Source: WLJO01 sp032117595 (GTDB taxonomy: Bacteria > Actinomycetota > Acidimicrobiia > Acidimicrobiales > Ilumatobacteraceae). Taken from it: a DNA stretch of 19,330 nucleotides. The stretch lies in NCBI GenBank assembly GCA_032117595.1, contig JAULYZ010000085.1, positions 1 through 19,330 of the forward strand, given 5' to 3'. A model generated the notes under the pieces. That model searched no databases. It saw only the letters and a list, made by a program, of their open reading frames with translations, and was not told the origin of the DNA. Position numbers and translations under genes: made by a program. Positions 7,141 through 14,074 of this stretch are shown here, piece after piece (the first letter of the stretch is position 1; the number at the start of each line of letters is the position of its first letter).

Positions 7141-7971
7141 GTGAACAACGACGTGAACGCCGACACCCTCCGCAGCGTCTGGGCCTCGGGTGGAACCGCC
7201 CTCGGGGGCTGGATGTCCATGCGGGAGCCATTGCTCGCCGAGGCCGTTGCAACGCTTGATGTCGACTACGTGTGCATCGACATGCAGCACGGTCTCGCCG
7301 ACATCGGTGACGTCTTCGCGATGTTGCAGGCCATGGACCGCCATCCCGTCACCCCAGTGGTCCGGGTTCCGTGGAACGAGCAGGGAATCATCGGCCGCGT
7401 GCTCGACATGGGTTCACTCGGGGTCATCATCCCGATGGTCAACAGCGCGGACGAGGCGCGAGCGACCGTCGCTGCTTGTCGGTACGCACCACTCGGACGG
7501 CGGAGCGTCGGGCCGATCGTGCCCAACCTCCGGTACGGATCCACCTACTTCTCGACCGCGAACGAACGCGTCGCCTGCATCCCGATGATCGAGACAGAGG
7601 TCGCCGTCTCGCGGATCGACGAGATCCTTGCGGTGGACGGTATCGATGCGATTTACGTCGGGCCGTCAGACCTCGCCGTATCGATGGGGCTCGCACCCGG
7701 ACTCGACAACGCGGATGAGCGATTCGGTCGTGCGATCTCCACCATCGTGGATGCGTGCCGGCGCCACGGGGTGATCCCCGGGATCCATTCATCGGCCGCA
7801 GTGGCACGCAAGCGCCACGACGAGGGTTTCCGGATGATCACCGTGGCCGCCGACATGGTGTGCGCTGTGGGAGGTCTCCGCAACGAGTCCAACGCTGCGC
7901 GAGCGGCCGTACGGGGATCAACGTCATCGACTGGTCAGGGCGACGGCGGAGCCGACCCCTACCGGGCGTAA
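7141..7971 (+). CDS. HpcH/HpaI family aldolase (class II, metal-dependent)
   Basis: A 276-residue TIM-barrel aldolase of the HpcH/HpaI (2,4-dihydroxyhept-2-ene-1,7-dioate aldolase/macrophomate synthase) family. Known role: metal-dependent cleavage or formation of a pyruvate-derived C-C bond, often in aromatic or sugar-acid catabolism. Seen: ALGGWMSMREPLLAEAVATLDVDYVCIDMQHG with H50; PVVRVPW with R75; GVIIPMVNSADEARATVAACRYAPLGRRSVGP; PMIETEVAV with E151; and YVGPSDLAVSMG with D177. These correspond to the catalytic His and Arg and the metal-binding Glu and Asp of E. coli HpaI. The C-terminus carries a short Ser/Gly-rich tail. The GTG at 7141 is fixed by a -10 hexamer 7 nt upstream. No neighbouring catabolic genes reveal the substrate. 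The stop codon doubles as part of the next gene's -10. Confidence 0.88.
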   Translation: MNNDVNADTLRSVWASGGTALGGWMSMREPLLAEAVATLDVDYVCIDMQHGLADIGDVFAMLQAMDRHPVTPVVRVPWNEQGIIGRVLDMGSLGVIIPMVNSADEARATVAACRYAPLGRRSVGPIVPNLRYGSTYFSTANERVACIPMIETEVAVSRIDEILAVDGIDAIYVGPSDLAVSMGLAPGLDNADERFGRAISTIVDACRRHGVIPGIHSSAAVARKRHDEGFRMITVAADMVCAVGGLRNESNAARAAVRGSTSSTGQGDGGADPYRA

Positions 7972-7974
7972 CCT
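7969..7974 (+). promoter_or_regulatory. -10 hexamer of a leaderless promoter for the Zincin_2 gene
   Basis: TAACCT, then 7 nt (GACGCCG) and the ATG at 7982. The first three bases are the TAA stop codon of the aldolase gene, so promoter and stop codon are nested. Confidence 0.55.
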
Positions 7975-7981
7975 GACGCCG

Positions 7982-9172
7982 ATGAGCGATCCGGACGATG
8001 CAGCGAGCGGTTCGCCGTTCGGCGACATCCCGTTCCTCGGCGACATCGCACGAGCAATGTCCGGCCAGGGCCCCCTCAACTGGGACATTGCCCGCCAGTT
8101 CGCCATGATGACGGCCACTGAGGGCAAGCCCGAGACCAACGTCGACCCTGCCACCCGGTTCGCGTTCGCCGATCTGCTCCGCATCGCTGAGTTGCACATC
8201 GGCTCCATCAGCGGCCTGCCCACCACCGTCGGAGGGCGGGCACCCGAGATCGTTCCCGTGACACCGGGCGTCTGGGCCTCACGAACCCTGGACGCCTACC
8301 GACCCCTCTTCACCGAGCTTGCAACGTCGCTCGGCAGGCGCCCGGCCGGGAGTGAGTCGGTCGGCACCGACCCGGCCATGGCGATGTTCGCCCAGTTCGG
8401 TGCGCTGCTGCAGCCGATGATGCTCGGCATGGCGATCGGCTCCATGGTGGGGCATCTCGCCAAGCGCGCCTTCGGGCAGCACGATTTGCCCATCCCCCGC
8501 CCGGCCGGCCACGAGATCCTCGTCGTCCCCGCGGCGCTCGACACCTTTGCCTCCGACTGGAGCCTGCCCATTGACGAGTTGCGGCTGTGGGTCGTCCTGC
8601 AGGAGACCGCGTGCCACGCCGTGATGAGCGTTCCGCACCTCCGCGCCGCACTCACCGGGGCGGTCACCCAGTACGCAGGCGGCTTCACCCCGAATCCCGA
8701 GGCCGTGCTCGAGCGCATGTCCGAGATCGAGACCACGGGAGACAACCCGATGGAGGCGATCCAGTCGGCGTTCAGCGACCCTGCGCTGCTGCTCGGCGCG
8801 GTGCGAAGCAGCCAGCAGGAACAACTCGCTCCGCGACTCGACGCACTCGTCGCAGTCGTGACGGGTTATGTCGATTACCTCGTTGACGAGGCCGCCGCCC
8901 GTCTCATCCCCGCCTCGGGTCGCCTGTCGGAAGCCGTGCGGCGCCGTCGCGTCGAATCCTCGTCGCACGACGTCTTCGTCGAACAACTCCTCGGGCTGCG
9001 CCTCGATCGGCAAACGGTCGAGCGCGGACGCACTTTCGTTGCCGGCGTGGTGGAACGGGCGGGTGCCGACGGTCTCTCGCGACTGTTCGCCCGTTCTGAT
9101 GCCCTTCCTACGCCCGCCGAGGTCGACGCCCCCGGTCTGTGGCTCGCCCGCCTCGACCTCGACGCTGGCTGA
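7982..9172 (+). CDS. Zincin_2 (DUF2342) family protein with degraded HExxH motif
   Basis: A 396-residue protein recognisable as the actinobacterial zinc-dependent-metalloprotease-like family (DUF2342/Zincin_2, some members annotated as F420-biosynthesis-associated). Seen: an N-terminal FGDIPFLGDIARAMSGQGPLNW segment; a Met/Gly-rich helix PMMLGMAIGSMVGHLAKRAFGQHDLPIP (about 140-170), typical of the family; ILVVPAALDTFASDWSLPIDELRLWVVL; a long helical C-terminal half with RRRRVESS and a LLGLRLDRQTVERGRTFV segment near the end. The helix that should carry HExxH reads LWVVLQETACHAVMSV, so the first His is Q207 and the second C211; only E208 remains, with H212 one residue off. Peptidase activity is therefore doubtful. 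Function unknown. ATG chosen from the -10 7 nt upstream. Its 3' end overlaps the MFS gene by 65 bp. Confidence 0.8.
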   Translation: MSDPDDAASGSPFGDIPFLGDIARAMSGQGPLNWDIARQFAMMTATEGKPETNVDPATRFAFADLLRIAELHIGSISGLPTTVGGRAPEIVPVTPGVWASRTLDAYRPLFTELATSLGRRPAGSESVGTDPAMAMFAQFGALLQPMMLGMAIGSMVGHLAKRAFGQHDLPIPRPAGHEILVVPAALDTFASDWSLPIDELRLWVVLQETACHAVMSVPHLRAALTGAVTQYAGGFTPNPEAVLERMSEIETTGDNPMEAIQSAFSDPALLLGAVRSSQQEQLAPRLDALVAVVTGYVDYLVDEAAARLIPASGRLSEAVRRRRVESSSHDVFVEQLLGLRLDRQTVERGRTFVAGVVERAGADGLSRLFARSDALPTPAEVDAPGLWLARLDLDAG

Positions 9173-10538
9173 GTTCCGCCCGCTCCGCATCGCTCAGGTA
9201 CTTCGGGCGACGCTGCAACGACGGTGGGGTCCCGTCGTCCGAGCCGGGTCGACCGATTCCACCCGATGGCGTACGAAGATCATCGATCGTTCGCCTGATG
9301 CGCCGACCCGCGCGCCGTGAGATCGGCTGGGGTACCGGGCGGCCGAGTTGCACTGCGCGCATCCCGACGTAGTACGAAACCGACGCGAAGGCCGCCATCC
9401 CCGCCACCACGGCGAACCCGAGTTGCCCGGGCGGCGTCCAGATCACCGGTGGAATCGCAGCGAGCACCCACGCAAGCTGGAAACGACTCTCGAACCGCGC
9501 AAAGGTGCGGCCCTGATTCGCGTCGTGGGCATCACGCTGCACGATCGAGTCGAAGGCGAGCTTGCCGATCGCTGCGCCGAAACTCACCGTCGCCATCAGT
9601 GCAACTGCCGCACGCCTGCCGCCGGCGACTGCACAGAGCGTGCCGCTGAAGGCGATGAACGCAAGGCCGGCGATGAGCATGATCTCCTCGCGGAGCCGAC
9701 GTCTGATGACCGGGCCGAGAAGGTTGCCCGCCATGGTGCTGACCGCACCCACGGCGATGGCCGCGCCGAACCACACGCCTGCGCCCTGCTCCCTCAGCCA
9801 GAAGAACAGCAAGAACTGCATGAAGCCCACCGAGGCCCGCATGAGCACGATGGCACTTGCGCCGACGATGATGGTGGGGTTGCGGAGGTCCTCGCGCTCC
9901 TGGCGGTCGGCTCGCTTGGCCGCGATCACCTCGCGGGGAAGGCGTCCCGCCGCAGCGAGCGCAACCGTGAACATGATCGCCGAGCAGACGAGTGTCGCCT
10001 TCGGGCTCGCCAGCTGCAGCAGCGCTGCCGGGGCGGCCGCCACGGTCGCAGTGAGACCGGCAATCACACCGAGCTTGGCGTTGGCCTCCACCAGATCCGC
10101 ATCGGTTGCGGCAATGCGTGGGACCAGGGCCGATTTCGACACGGAGTACGTCTGTTTCAAGATGAGCGCCAGCAACGCCAGCGGGTAGAGCAGGAGCGTG
10201 TCGAGGAAGAGTGCAAGCGCACACGACACGACCACGCGACCGAATGCCGACGACTGGACCATCAGACGACGGCCACCTCGCATCCGGTCGATCAGCGGAC
10301 CGATGAAGGGAGCCACCACGGCAAACGGTGCGAGCGTGGTGATCTGGTAGAGCAGGACACGGGTGCGCGCAGCGTCGGCGTCGAGGCTGATCACCGTGCT
10401 CGCCAATGCAACGAGCATCACTGCATCAGCGGCCACCATGAGCGCGTGGGTGTTCGCCAACTGGTTGAAACGCCCGAGCCGACGATTCGCGGCTCCCCAC
10501 ACTGCATCCCGTGCGCTCTGGACAGGATCTGCGCCCAC
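9108..10538 (-). CDS. MFS transporter
   Basis: A 476-residue integral membrane protein with about 12 hydrophobic segments between residues 25 and 400, of major facilitator superfamily type. Seen: FVVAPFIGPLIDRMRGGRRLM, the cytoplasmic loop after TM2 with a D-R-x-x-GRR pattern typical of MFS motif A; KQTYSVSKSALVPRIAATDADLVEANAKLGV, as in the Bcr/enterobactin-exporter-like (MFS_3) permeases; RQEREDLRNPTIIVGASAIVLMRA between the halves; and FDSIVQRDAHDANQGRTFARFESRFQLAWV in the second half. The last 75 residues are basic, Pro/Gly/Arg-rich and probably disordered. The substrate is unknown. The frame extends to 10622, but the GTG at 10538 is preferred because TACAGT precedes it by exactly 7 nt. 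It lies 49 bp downstream of regX3, so read-through from the pst operon is also possible. Confidence 0.82.
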   Translation of the reverse strand: MGADPVQSARDAVWGAANRRLGRFNQLANTHALMVAADAVMLVALASTVISLDADAARTRVLLYQITTLAPFAVVAPFIGPLIDRMRGGRRLMVQSSAFGRVVVSCALALFLDTLLLYPLALLALILKQTYSVSKSALVPRIAATDADLVEANAKLGVIAGLTATVAAAPAALLQLASPKATLVCSAIMFTVALAAAGRLPREVIAAKRADRQEREDLRNPTIIVGASAIVLMRASVGFMQFLLFFWLREQGAGVWFGAAIAVGAVSTMAGNLLGPVIRRRLREEIMLIAGLAFIAFSGTLCAVAGGRRAAVALMATVSFGAAIGKLAFDSIVQRDAHDANQGRTFARFESRFQLAWVLAAIPPVIWTPPGQLGFAVVAGMAAFASVSYYVGMRAVQLGRPVPQPISRRAGRRIRRTIDDLRTPSGGIGRPGSDDGTPPSLQRRPKYLSDAERAELSQRRGRGGRATDRGRRPRRA

Positions 10539-10545
10539 CGCGCTC

Positions 10546-10551
10546 ACTGTA
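10546..10551 (-). promoter_or_regulatory. -10 hexamer of a leaderless promoter for the MFS gene
   Basis: TACAGT on the minus strand, then 7 nt (GAGCGCG) and the GTG at 10538. An in-frame GTG at 10547-10545 overlaps the hexamer itself and is therefore less likely to be the start. Confidence 0.55.
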
Positions 10552-10587
10552 CGGCCGGCCCTACCTCGACTCGGTGCGACCGGCGGT

Positions 10588-11289
10588 CTATTTCGACTTC
10601 TCGTACTTGTAGCCGAGCCCACGGATGGTCACGATGCGTGTGGGGTGCGACGGATCGGTCTCCACCCGCGAGCGCAGGCGCTTGATGTGCACGTCGAGAG
10701 TCTTGGTGTCGCCGACGTAGTCGGAGCCCCACACACGGTCGATGAGCACATCGCGCGACAGCACCCTCCCGGCGTTGGCGAGGAGCAGGTGCAGGAGTTC
10801 GAACTCCTTCAGGGGCAGCCGGACGCTCTCGCCGCGGATCACCACGACGTGCTCTGCGGCATCGAGAGCGACGTCGCCAACCGTCAGGACATCCCCGGCC
10901 GGTCCGGCGACCACCGCCGCAGCAACACCGCGTCGCATGACCGCGCGCATTCGTGCAACGAGCTCACGGATCCGGTAGGGCTTGCTGATGTAATCGTCGG
11001 CGCCTACCTCGAGCCCTACCACCGTGTCGATCTCGGAGGACTTGGCCGTCACCATGATGATGGGCACCTGGGACTTCTTGCGGATCTCCCGGCAGACGTC
11101 GATCCCCGAGACCTTCGGGAGCATCAGGTCCAGGAGCACGATGTCGGGGTCCACGGCATCGAAGCGAGTGAGAGCCTCGAGACCGTCGCGAGCAATCTCC
11201 ACACGGAAGCCCTCCTTGCGCAGACCGAGTGTGAGCGCGTCGACGAACGAGTCCTCGTCTTCCACGACCAGAACGGTTTGCACACTCAT
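10588..11289 (-). CDS. regX3: RegX3-like OmpR-family response regulator
   Basis: A 233-residue two-component response regulator. Seen: receiver domain (1-120) with the acidic pocket E10-D11, phosphoacceptor D54 in DIVLLDLMLP, T81 in IIMVTAK and K103 in ISKPYR; winged-helix DNA-binding domain (about 135-230) with LPLKEFELLHLLLANAGRVLSRDVLIDRVWG, TKTLDVHIKRLRSRVE and IVTIRGLGYKYE. The strings VVGLEVGADDYISKPY and VGDTKTLDVHIKRLRS closely resemble mycobacterial RegX3, the regulator of phosphate-starvation genes. It probably binds the PHO boxes upstream of both pstS genes. Its ATG overlaps the kinase stop codon in an ATGA, implying translational coupling. It is the last gene of the pst-phoU-kinase run. 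PhoP/PhoB naming would be equally defensible. Confidence 0.92.
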   Translation of the reverse strand: MSVQTVLVVEDEDSFVDALTLGLRKEGFRVEIARDGLEALTRFDAVDPDIVLLDLMLPKVSGIDVCREIRKKSQVPIIMVTAKSSEIDTVVGLEVGADDYISKPYRIRELVARMRAVMRRGVAAAVVAGPAGDVLTVGDVALDAAEHVVVIRGESVRLPLKEFELLHLLLANAGRVLSRDVLIDRVWGSDYVGDTKTLDVHIKRLRSRVETDPSHPTRIVTIRGLGYKYEKSK

Positions 11290-12425
11290 GAACTAGCGGG
11301 ACGGTCCGGGAGGGTCAACGTGAACGTCGAACCTTCACCCTCCTGTGAGACAACGTTCACCTCGCCCCCATGGTTGGTCGCAACATGCCGGACGATGGCG
11401 AGACCGAGGCCAACGCCACCGGTCCCACGCGATCGCGCCCGATCGACGCGATAGAAGCGTTCGAAGATCCGTTCGTGGTGCTGCGGGGCGATACCCATTC
11501 CGGTGTCCCGGACCGAGAAGTGCACCTGTCCATCCGACCTTCCTACCGCAACGCACACCCTCGAGCCCGCGTCTGAGTACTTGACCGCGTTGCCGATGAG
11601 GTTCCCGAGTGCCGAGACGAGTTGCAGCCGGTTGCCGACCACCAGCAACTCGTGATCGGGGACGGTGGCCTCGACGGTGACCGCCTGCGTCGCAGCCAGA
11701 GCCGCCGTGCGCTCCACTGCGGCCTCGACGATCTCACACGCTCGAACAGGGAAGTACTCGACCTGGCCGGAGAGCTCGATCTGGGCCAGCTCCAGCAGGT
11801 CCTCGATGGTTCGCGTGAGGCGCTCGGCCTCTGCAACCATGCGGGATGCGAGGCGCTCGACATCGGCGGGATCATCAGCCTCGGCGAGCGTCTCGGCGAG
11901 GAGCGACATTGCCCCGACGGGCGTCTTCAGTTCGTGACTGATGTTTGCGACGAAATCGGTGCGGACGGCGTCGATGCGGTTGCGCTCGGTGACGTCGGTG
12001 ATGGTGACGAGCGTGCCGCCCGCCTCCACGGCAACGGTCTGCAGGAGCAACGACTTGGGCGGCGGTCCCATGAACTCGACGGTCCGGGAGTAGCCATGGC
12101 TCCGGGCTGCAGCGGCAAGTGCTTGGTCTACCGCCTCGTCGACAAGGATGTCGCCGTGACGCGTTCCAGTGGCACTCTCGGCTGCTCGGTTGCGCACCAC
12201 GACCACGCCATCAGCATTCGCGTAGACGACACCCACCGGAAGTGCGTCGAGCGCTGCTCGCAATAGCTCGAGGCCGGCAACTGCTGGCGGACTGGGCTCG
12301 TCATGCACTGCTGGGTCGGGGTTCTCTGCACTACGCGATTCCTGACGGGTCCGGGAGCGACGCCAGAGGACCCCCACCAGTGCAGCCCCGATCACGAGGC
12401 CGATCAGCAGCGCAAGGACTGTCAC
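11286..12425 (-). CDS. senX3: SenX3/PhoR-like sensor histidine kinase
   Basis: A 379-residue membrane histidine kinase. Seen: a single N-terminal transmembrane helix (about 3-21) followed by WRRSRTR; a PAS-like domain (about 50-150) beginning ELLRAALDALPVGVVYANAD and ending VTITDVTERNR; HisKA dimerisation helix with the phosphoacceptor H164 in FVANISHELKTPVGA; HATPase domain with N-box NLIGNAVKYSD (275-285), G1 DTGMGIA (307-313), F-box FERFYRVDRA and G2 GTGGVGLGL (334-342). There is no periplasmic sensor loop, which fits PhoR/SenX3-type kinases that sense phosphate through PstSCAB and PhoU rather than directly. It phosphorylates the RegX3-like regulator encoded next. The GTG start overlaps the phoU stop (GTGA). 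Mycobacterial SenX3 has two membrane helices; only one is clear here. Confidence 0.9.
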   Translation of the reverse strand: MTVLALLIGLVIGAALVGVLWRRSRTRQESRSAENPDPAVHDEPSPPAVAGLELLRAALDALPVGVVYANADGVVVVRNRAAESATGTRHGDILVDEAVDQALAAAARSHGYSRTVEFMGPPPKSLLLQTVAVEAGGTLVTITDVTERNRIDAVRTDFVANISHELKTPVGAMSLLAETLAEADDPADVERLASRMVAEAERLTRTIEDLLELAQIELSGQVEYFPVRACEIVEAAVERTAALAATQAVTVEATVPDHELLVVGNRLQLVSALGNLIGNAVKYSDAGSRVCVAVGRSDGQVHFSVRDTGMGIAPQHHERIFERFYRVDRARSRGTGGVGLGLAIVRHVATNHGGEVNVVSQEGEGSTFTLTLPDRPASS

Positions 12426-13177
12426 GCTTGCTCGGCGGCTCCGGGGCCGTCGGGGGTGGGCGCCGGGATACCGCCGACGGGCGTCGGGTCCTGACGCAGG
12501 CGATGACGCACGGCGCCGACGTGTTCCGGCATCCAGCCGCTCACGAGGTAGCGGACCTTCTCGCCGATGTTCACGGCGTGGTCGCCAATCCGTTCGTAGA
12601 AACGGGCAACAACGGCCAACTGTACGGCCACGGGAAGGTCGATGGTTCCGCTCGAGTGGCTCTCGAAGATCACCTGGATGAACTGCCGCTGCAGATCATC
12701 CAGGAAGTTGTCCATGTCGTCGACGGCGGCCGCCTTCGCGGCATCGGACTCGTCGTAGGCCTCCATCGCCGACGCAAAGAGATGCTGTGCCTGCTCCCCC
12801 ATCTTGGTGATGAGACCACGGAGTTTCGGGTTGAGGTCATGGCCGTAGATACGGCGTGCGGCCTTGCAGATATTGACTGCGAGGTCGCCGGACCGCTCGA
12901 TCTCGGAGGTGAGTTTGAGTGCGGTGATCACGGCGCGGAGGTCGGAGGCAACCGGTGACTGCAGCGCCAGGATCCGGTAGCAACTCTCCTCCACGTCGAT
13001 GCACCGGGAGTCGATCTCGTCGTCGCCCTGGATCATGTAGTCGGCACCCTCGAGATCCATCTCGAGGAGCACCCGCGTGGCCCGCGGGATTGCCTCGATG
13101 ACCTGTGCCCCGATCCGCATGAGCTCCGCATGCACCTCTGCGAGCTCGCTGTGGAAGGTCTTGCGCAGTTCTGTCAC
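12422..13177 (-). CDS. phoU: Phosphate transport regulator PhoU
   Basis: A 251-residue PhoU homologue. Known role: a helical metal-binding protein that links PstB to the PhoR/SenX3-type kinase and suppresses the Pho response when phosphate is plentiful. Seen: two tandem three-helix PhoU domains, each with the metal-site helix, ALKLTSEIERSGDLAVNICK in the first half and VARFYERIGDHAVNIGEKV in the second. It starts VTELRKTFHSELAEVHAELM. A tail of about 25 residues, rich in Pro/Gly, follows the second domain. The frame is open to 13561, but the GTG at 13177 is preferred: GGGAGG lies 5 nt upstream, and it forms a GTGA overlap with the pstB stop. It overlaps the kinase start in the same way, so pstB, phoU and the kinase are likely translated in step. 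Confidence 0.93.
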   Translation of the reverse strand: MTELRKTFHSELAEVHAELMRIGAQVIEAIPRATRVLLEMDLEGADYMIQGDDEIDSRCIDVEESCYRILALQSPVASDLRAVITALKLTSEIERSGDLAVNICKAARRIYGHDLNPKLRGLITKMGEQAQHLFASAMEAYDESDAAKAAAVDDMDNFLDDLQRQFIQVIFESHSSGTIDLPVAVQLAVVARFYERIGDHAVNIGEKVRYLVSGWMPEHVGAVRHRLRQDPTPVGGIPAPTPDGPGAAEQA

Positions 13178-14007
13178 CCGAACCTCCCGGTGATGTATGC
13201 CTCGGTCCGTTCGTCGGACGGTGTCGAGAAGATGGTACGGGTCGAATCGAACTCCACAAGTACGCCCGTGCGGCGATCGCCGGCGATGCTGAACTCGGTG
13301 GTGAAGAAGGCGGTCTTGTCGCTCACCCGGGCAGCCTGCTGCATGTTGTGGGTGACGATGATGATGGTGAACTGTTTCTTGAGTTCCTGCATGAGGTCCT
13401 CGATGCGCGCCGTGGCGATGGGGTCGAGGGCCGAACAGGGTTCGTCCATCAGGATCACGTCGGGTTCCACCGCAACGCATCGGGCGATGCACAGTCGCTG
13501 CTGCTGACCGCCGGAGAGCCCCATGGCGGACGACTTCAAGCGATCCTTCACCTCGTCCCACAGCGCTGCTCGCTGGAGTGACGACTCCACGATGGCATCG
13601 AGTTCGGACTTCTTGCGGATTCCGTTGAGTCGGGGTCCGAAGGCAAGATTGTCGTAGATCGACTTCGGGAAGGGGTTCGGCTTCTGGAAGACCATCCCGA
13701 TCCGGCGCCTCACCTCGACTGCGTCGACCTCTCGCGCGTAGAGGTTCACCCCGTGGTACTCCACGAGCCCCTCCACCCGAGCCGTGGGGATGAGGTCGTT
13801 CATCCGGTCGAAGCAGCGCAGCACCGTCGACTTGCCGCAGCCCGACGGACCGATGAACGCGGTGATCTCCCGCGGGGACAGCGTCAGGTTCACGTCGCGC
13901 ACGGCGGCGAAGTCGCCGTAGTACACCGTGAGTCCCTCGGTCCGGAACACGGGCGGCTCGGTTGCAACCGCACCGCTTCCCTCGGCTGTTCCCCCGGCTG
14001 TGGCCAT
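13174..14007 (-). CDS. pstB: Phosphate ABC transporter ATP-binding protein PstB
   Basis: A 277-residue ABC ATPase driving phosphate import. Seen: Walker A GPSGCGKST at 53-61; RRIGMVFQKPNPFPKSIYDNLAFGPRLNG, characteristic of PstB; signature LSGGQQQRLCIAR; Walker B VILMDEPCSALDP; H-loop VTHNMQQAARVSD; and the C-terminal TRTIFSTPSDERTEAYITGRFG expected in PstB. Start choice: the ATG at 14007 has AAGGGG 5 nt upstream and gives an N-terminal extension of about 20 residues before the first strand. Alternatives in frame are the ATG at 14031 (GAGG 8 nt upstream) and the GTG at 14070, which would sit only 4 nt after the pstA stop. The 3' end overlaps phoU in a GTGA. Confidence 0.95.
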   Translation of the reverse strand: MATAGGTAEGSGAVATEPPVFRTEGLTVYYGDFAAVRDVNLTLSPREITAFIGPSGCGKSTVLRCFDRMNDLIPTARVEGLVEYHGVNLYAREVDAVEVRRRIGMVFQKPNPFPKSIYDNLAFGPRLNGIRKKSELDAIVESSLQRAALWDEVKDRLKSSAMGLSGGQQQRLCIARCVAVEPDVILMDEPCSALDPIATARIEDLMQELKKQFTIIIVTHNMQQAARVSDKTAFFTTEFSIAGDRRTGVLVEFDSTRTIFSTPSDERTEAYITGRFG

Positions 14008-14074
14008 TGCAGCCCCTTCAGCTCCCTGCATTCTGTGTGCCTCGTGATTCTTGTCGAGTTCGGTCTTCACGGTC

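Noticed and set aside
10578..10588. GACCG-G-CGGTC inverted repeat at the regX3 stop, considered as a terminator
   Set aside because: A one-base loop with a 5-bp stem and no following T run cannot form an intrinsic terminator hairpin.
9348..10685. 445-codon plus-strand open frame opposite the MFS gene
   Set aside because: His/Arg/Glu-rich antisense translation with no domain; the minus strand gives about 12 membrane helices.
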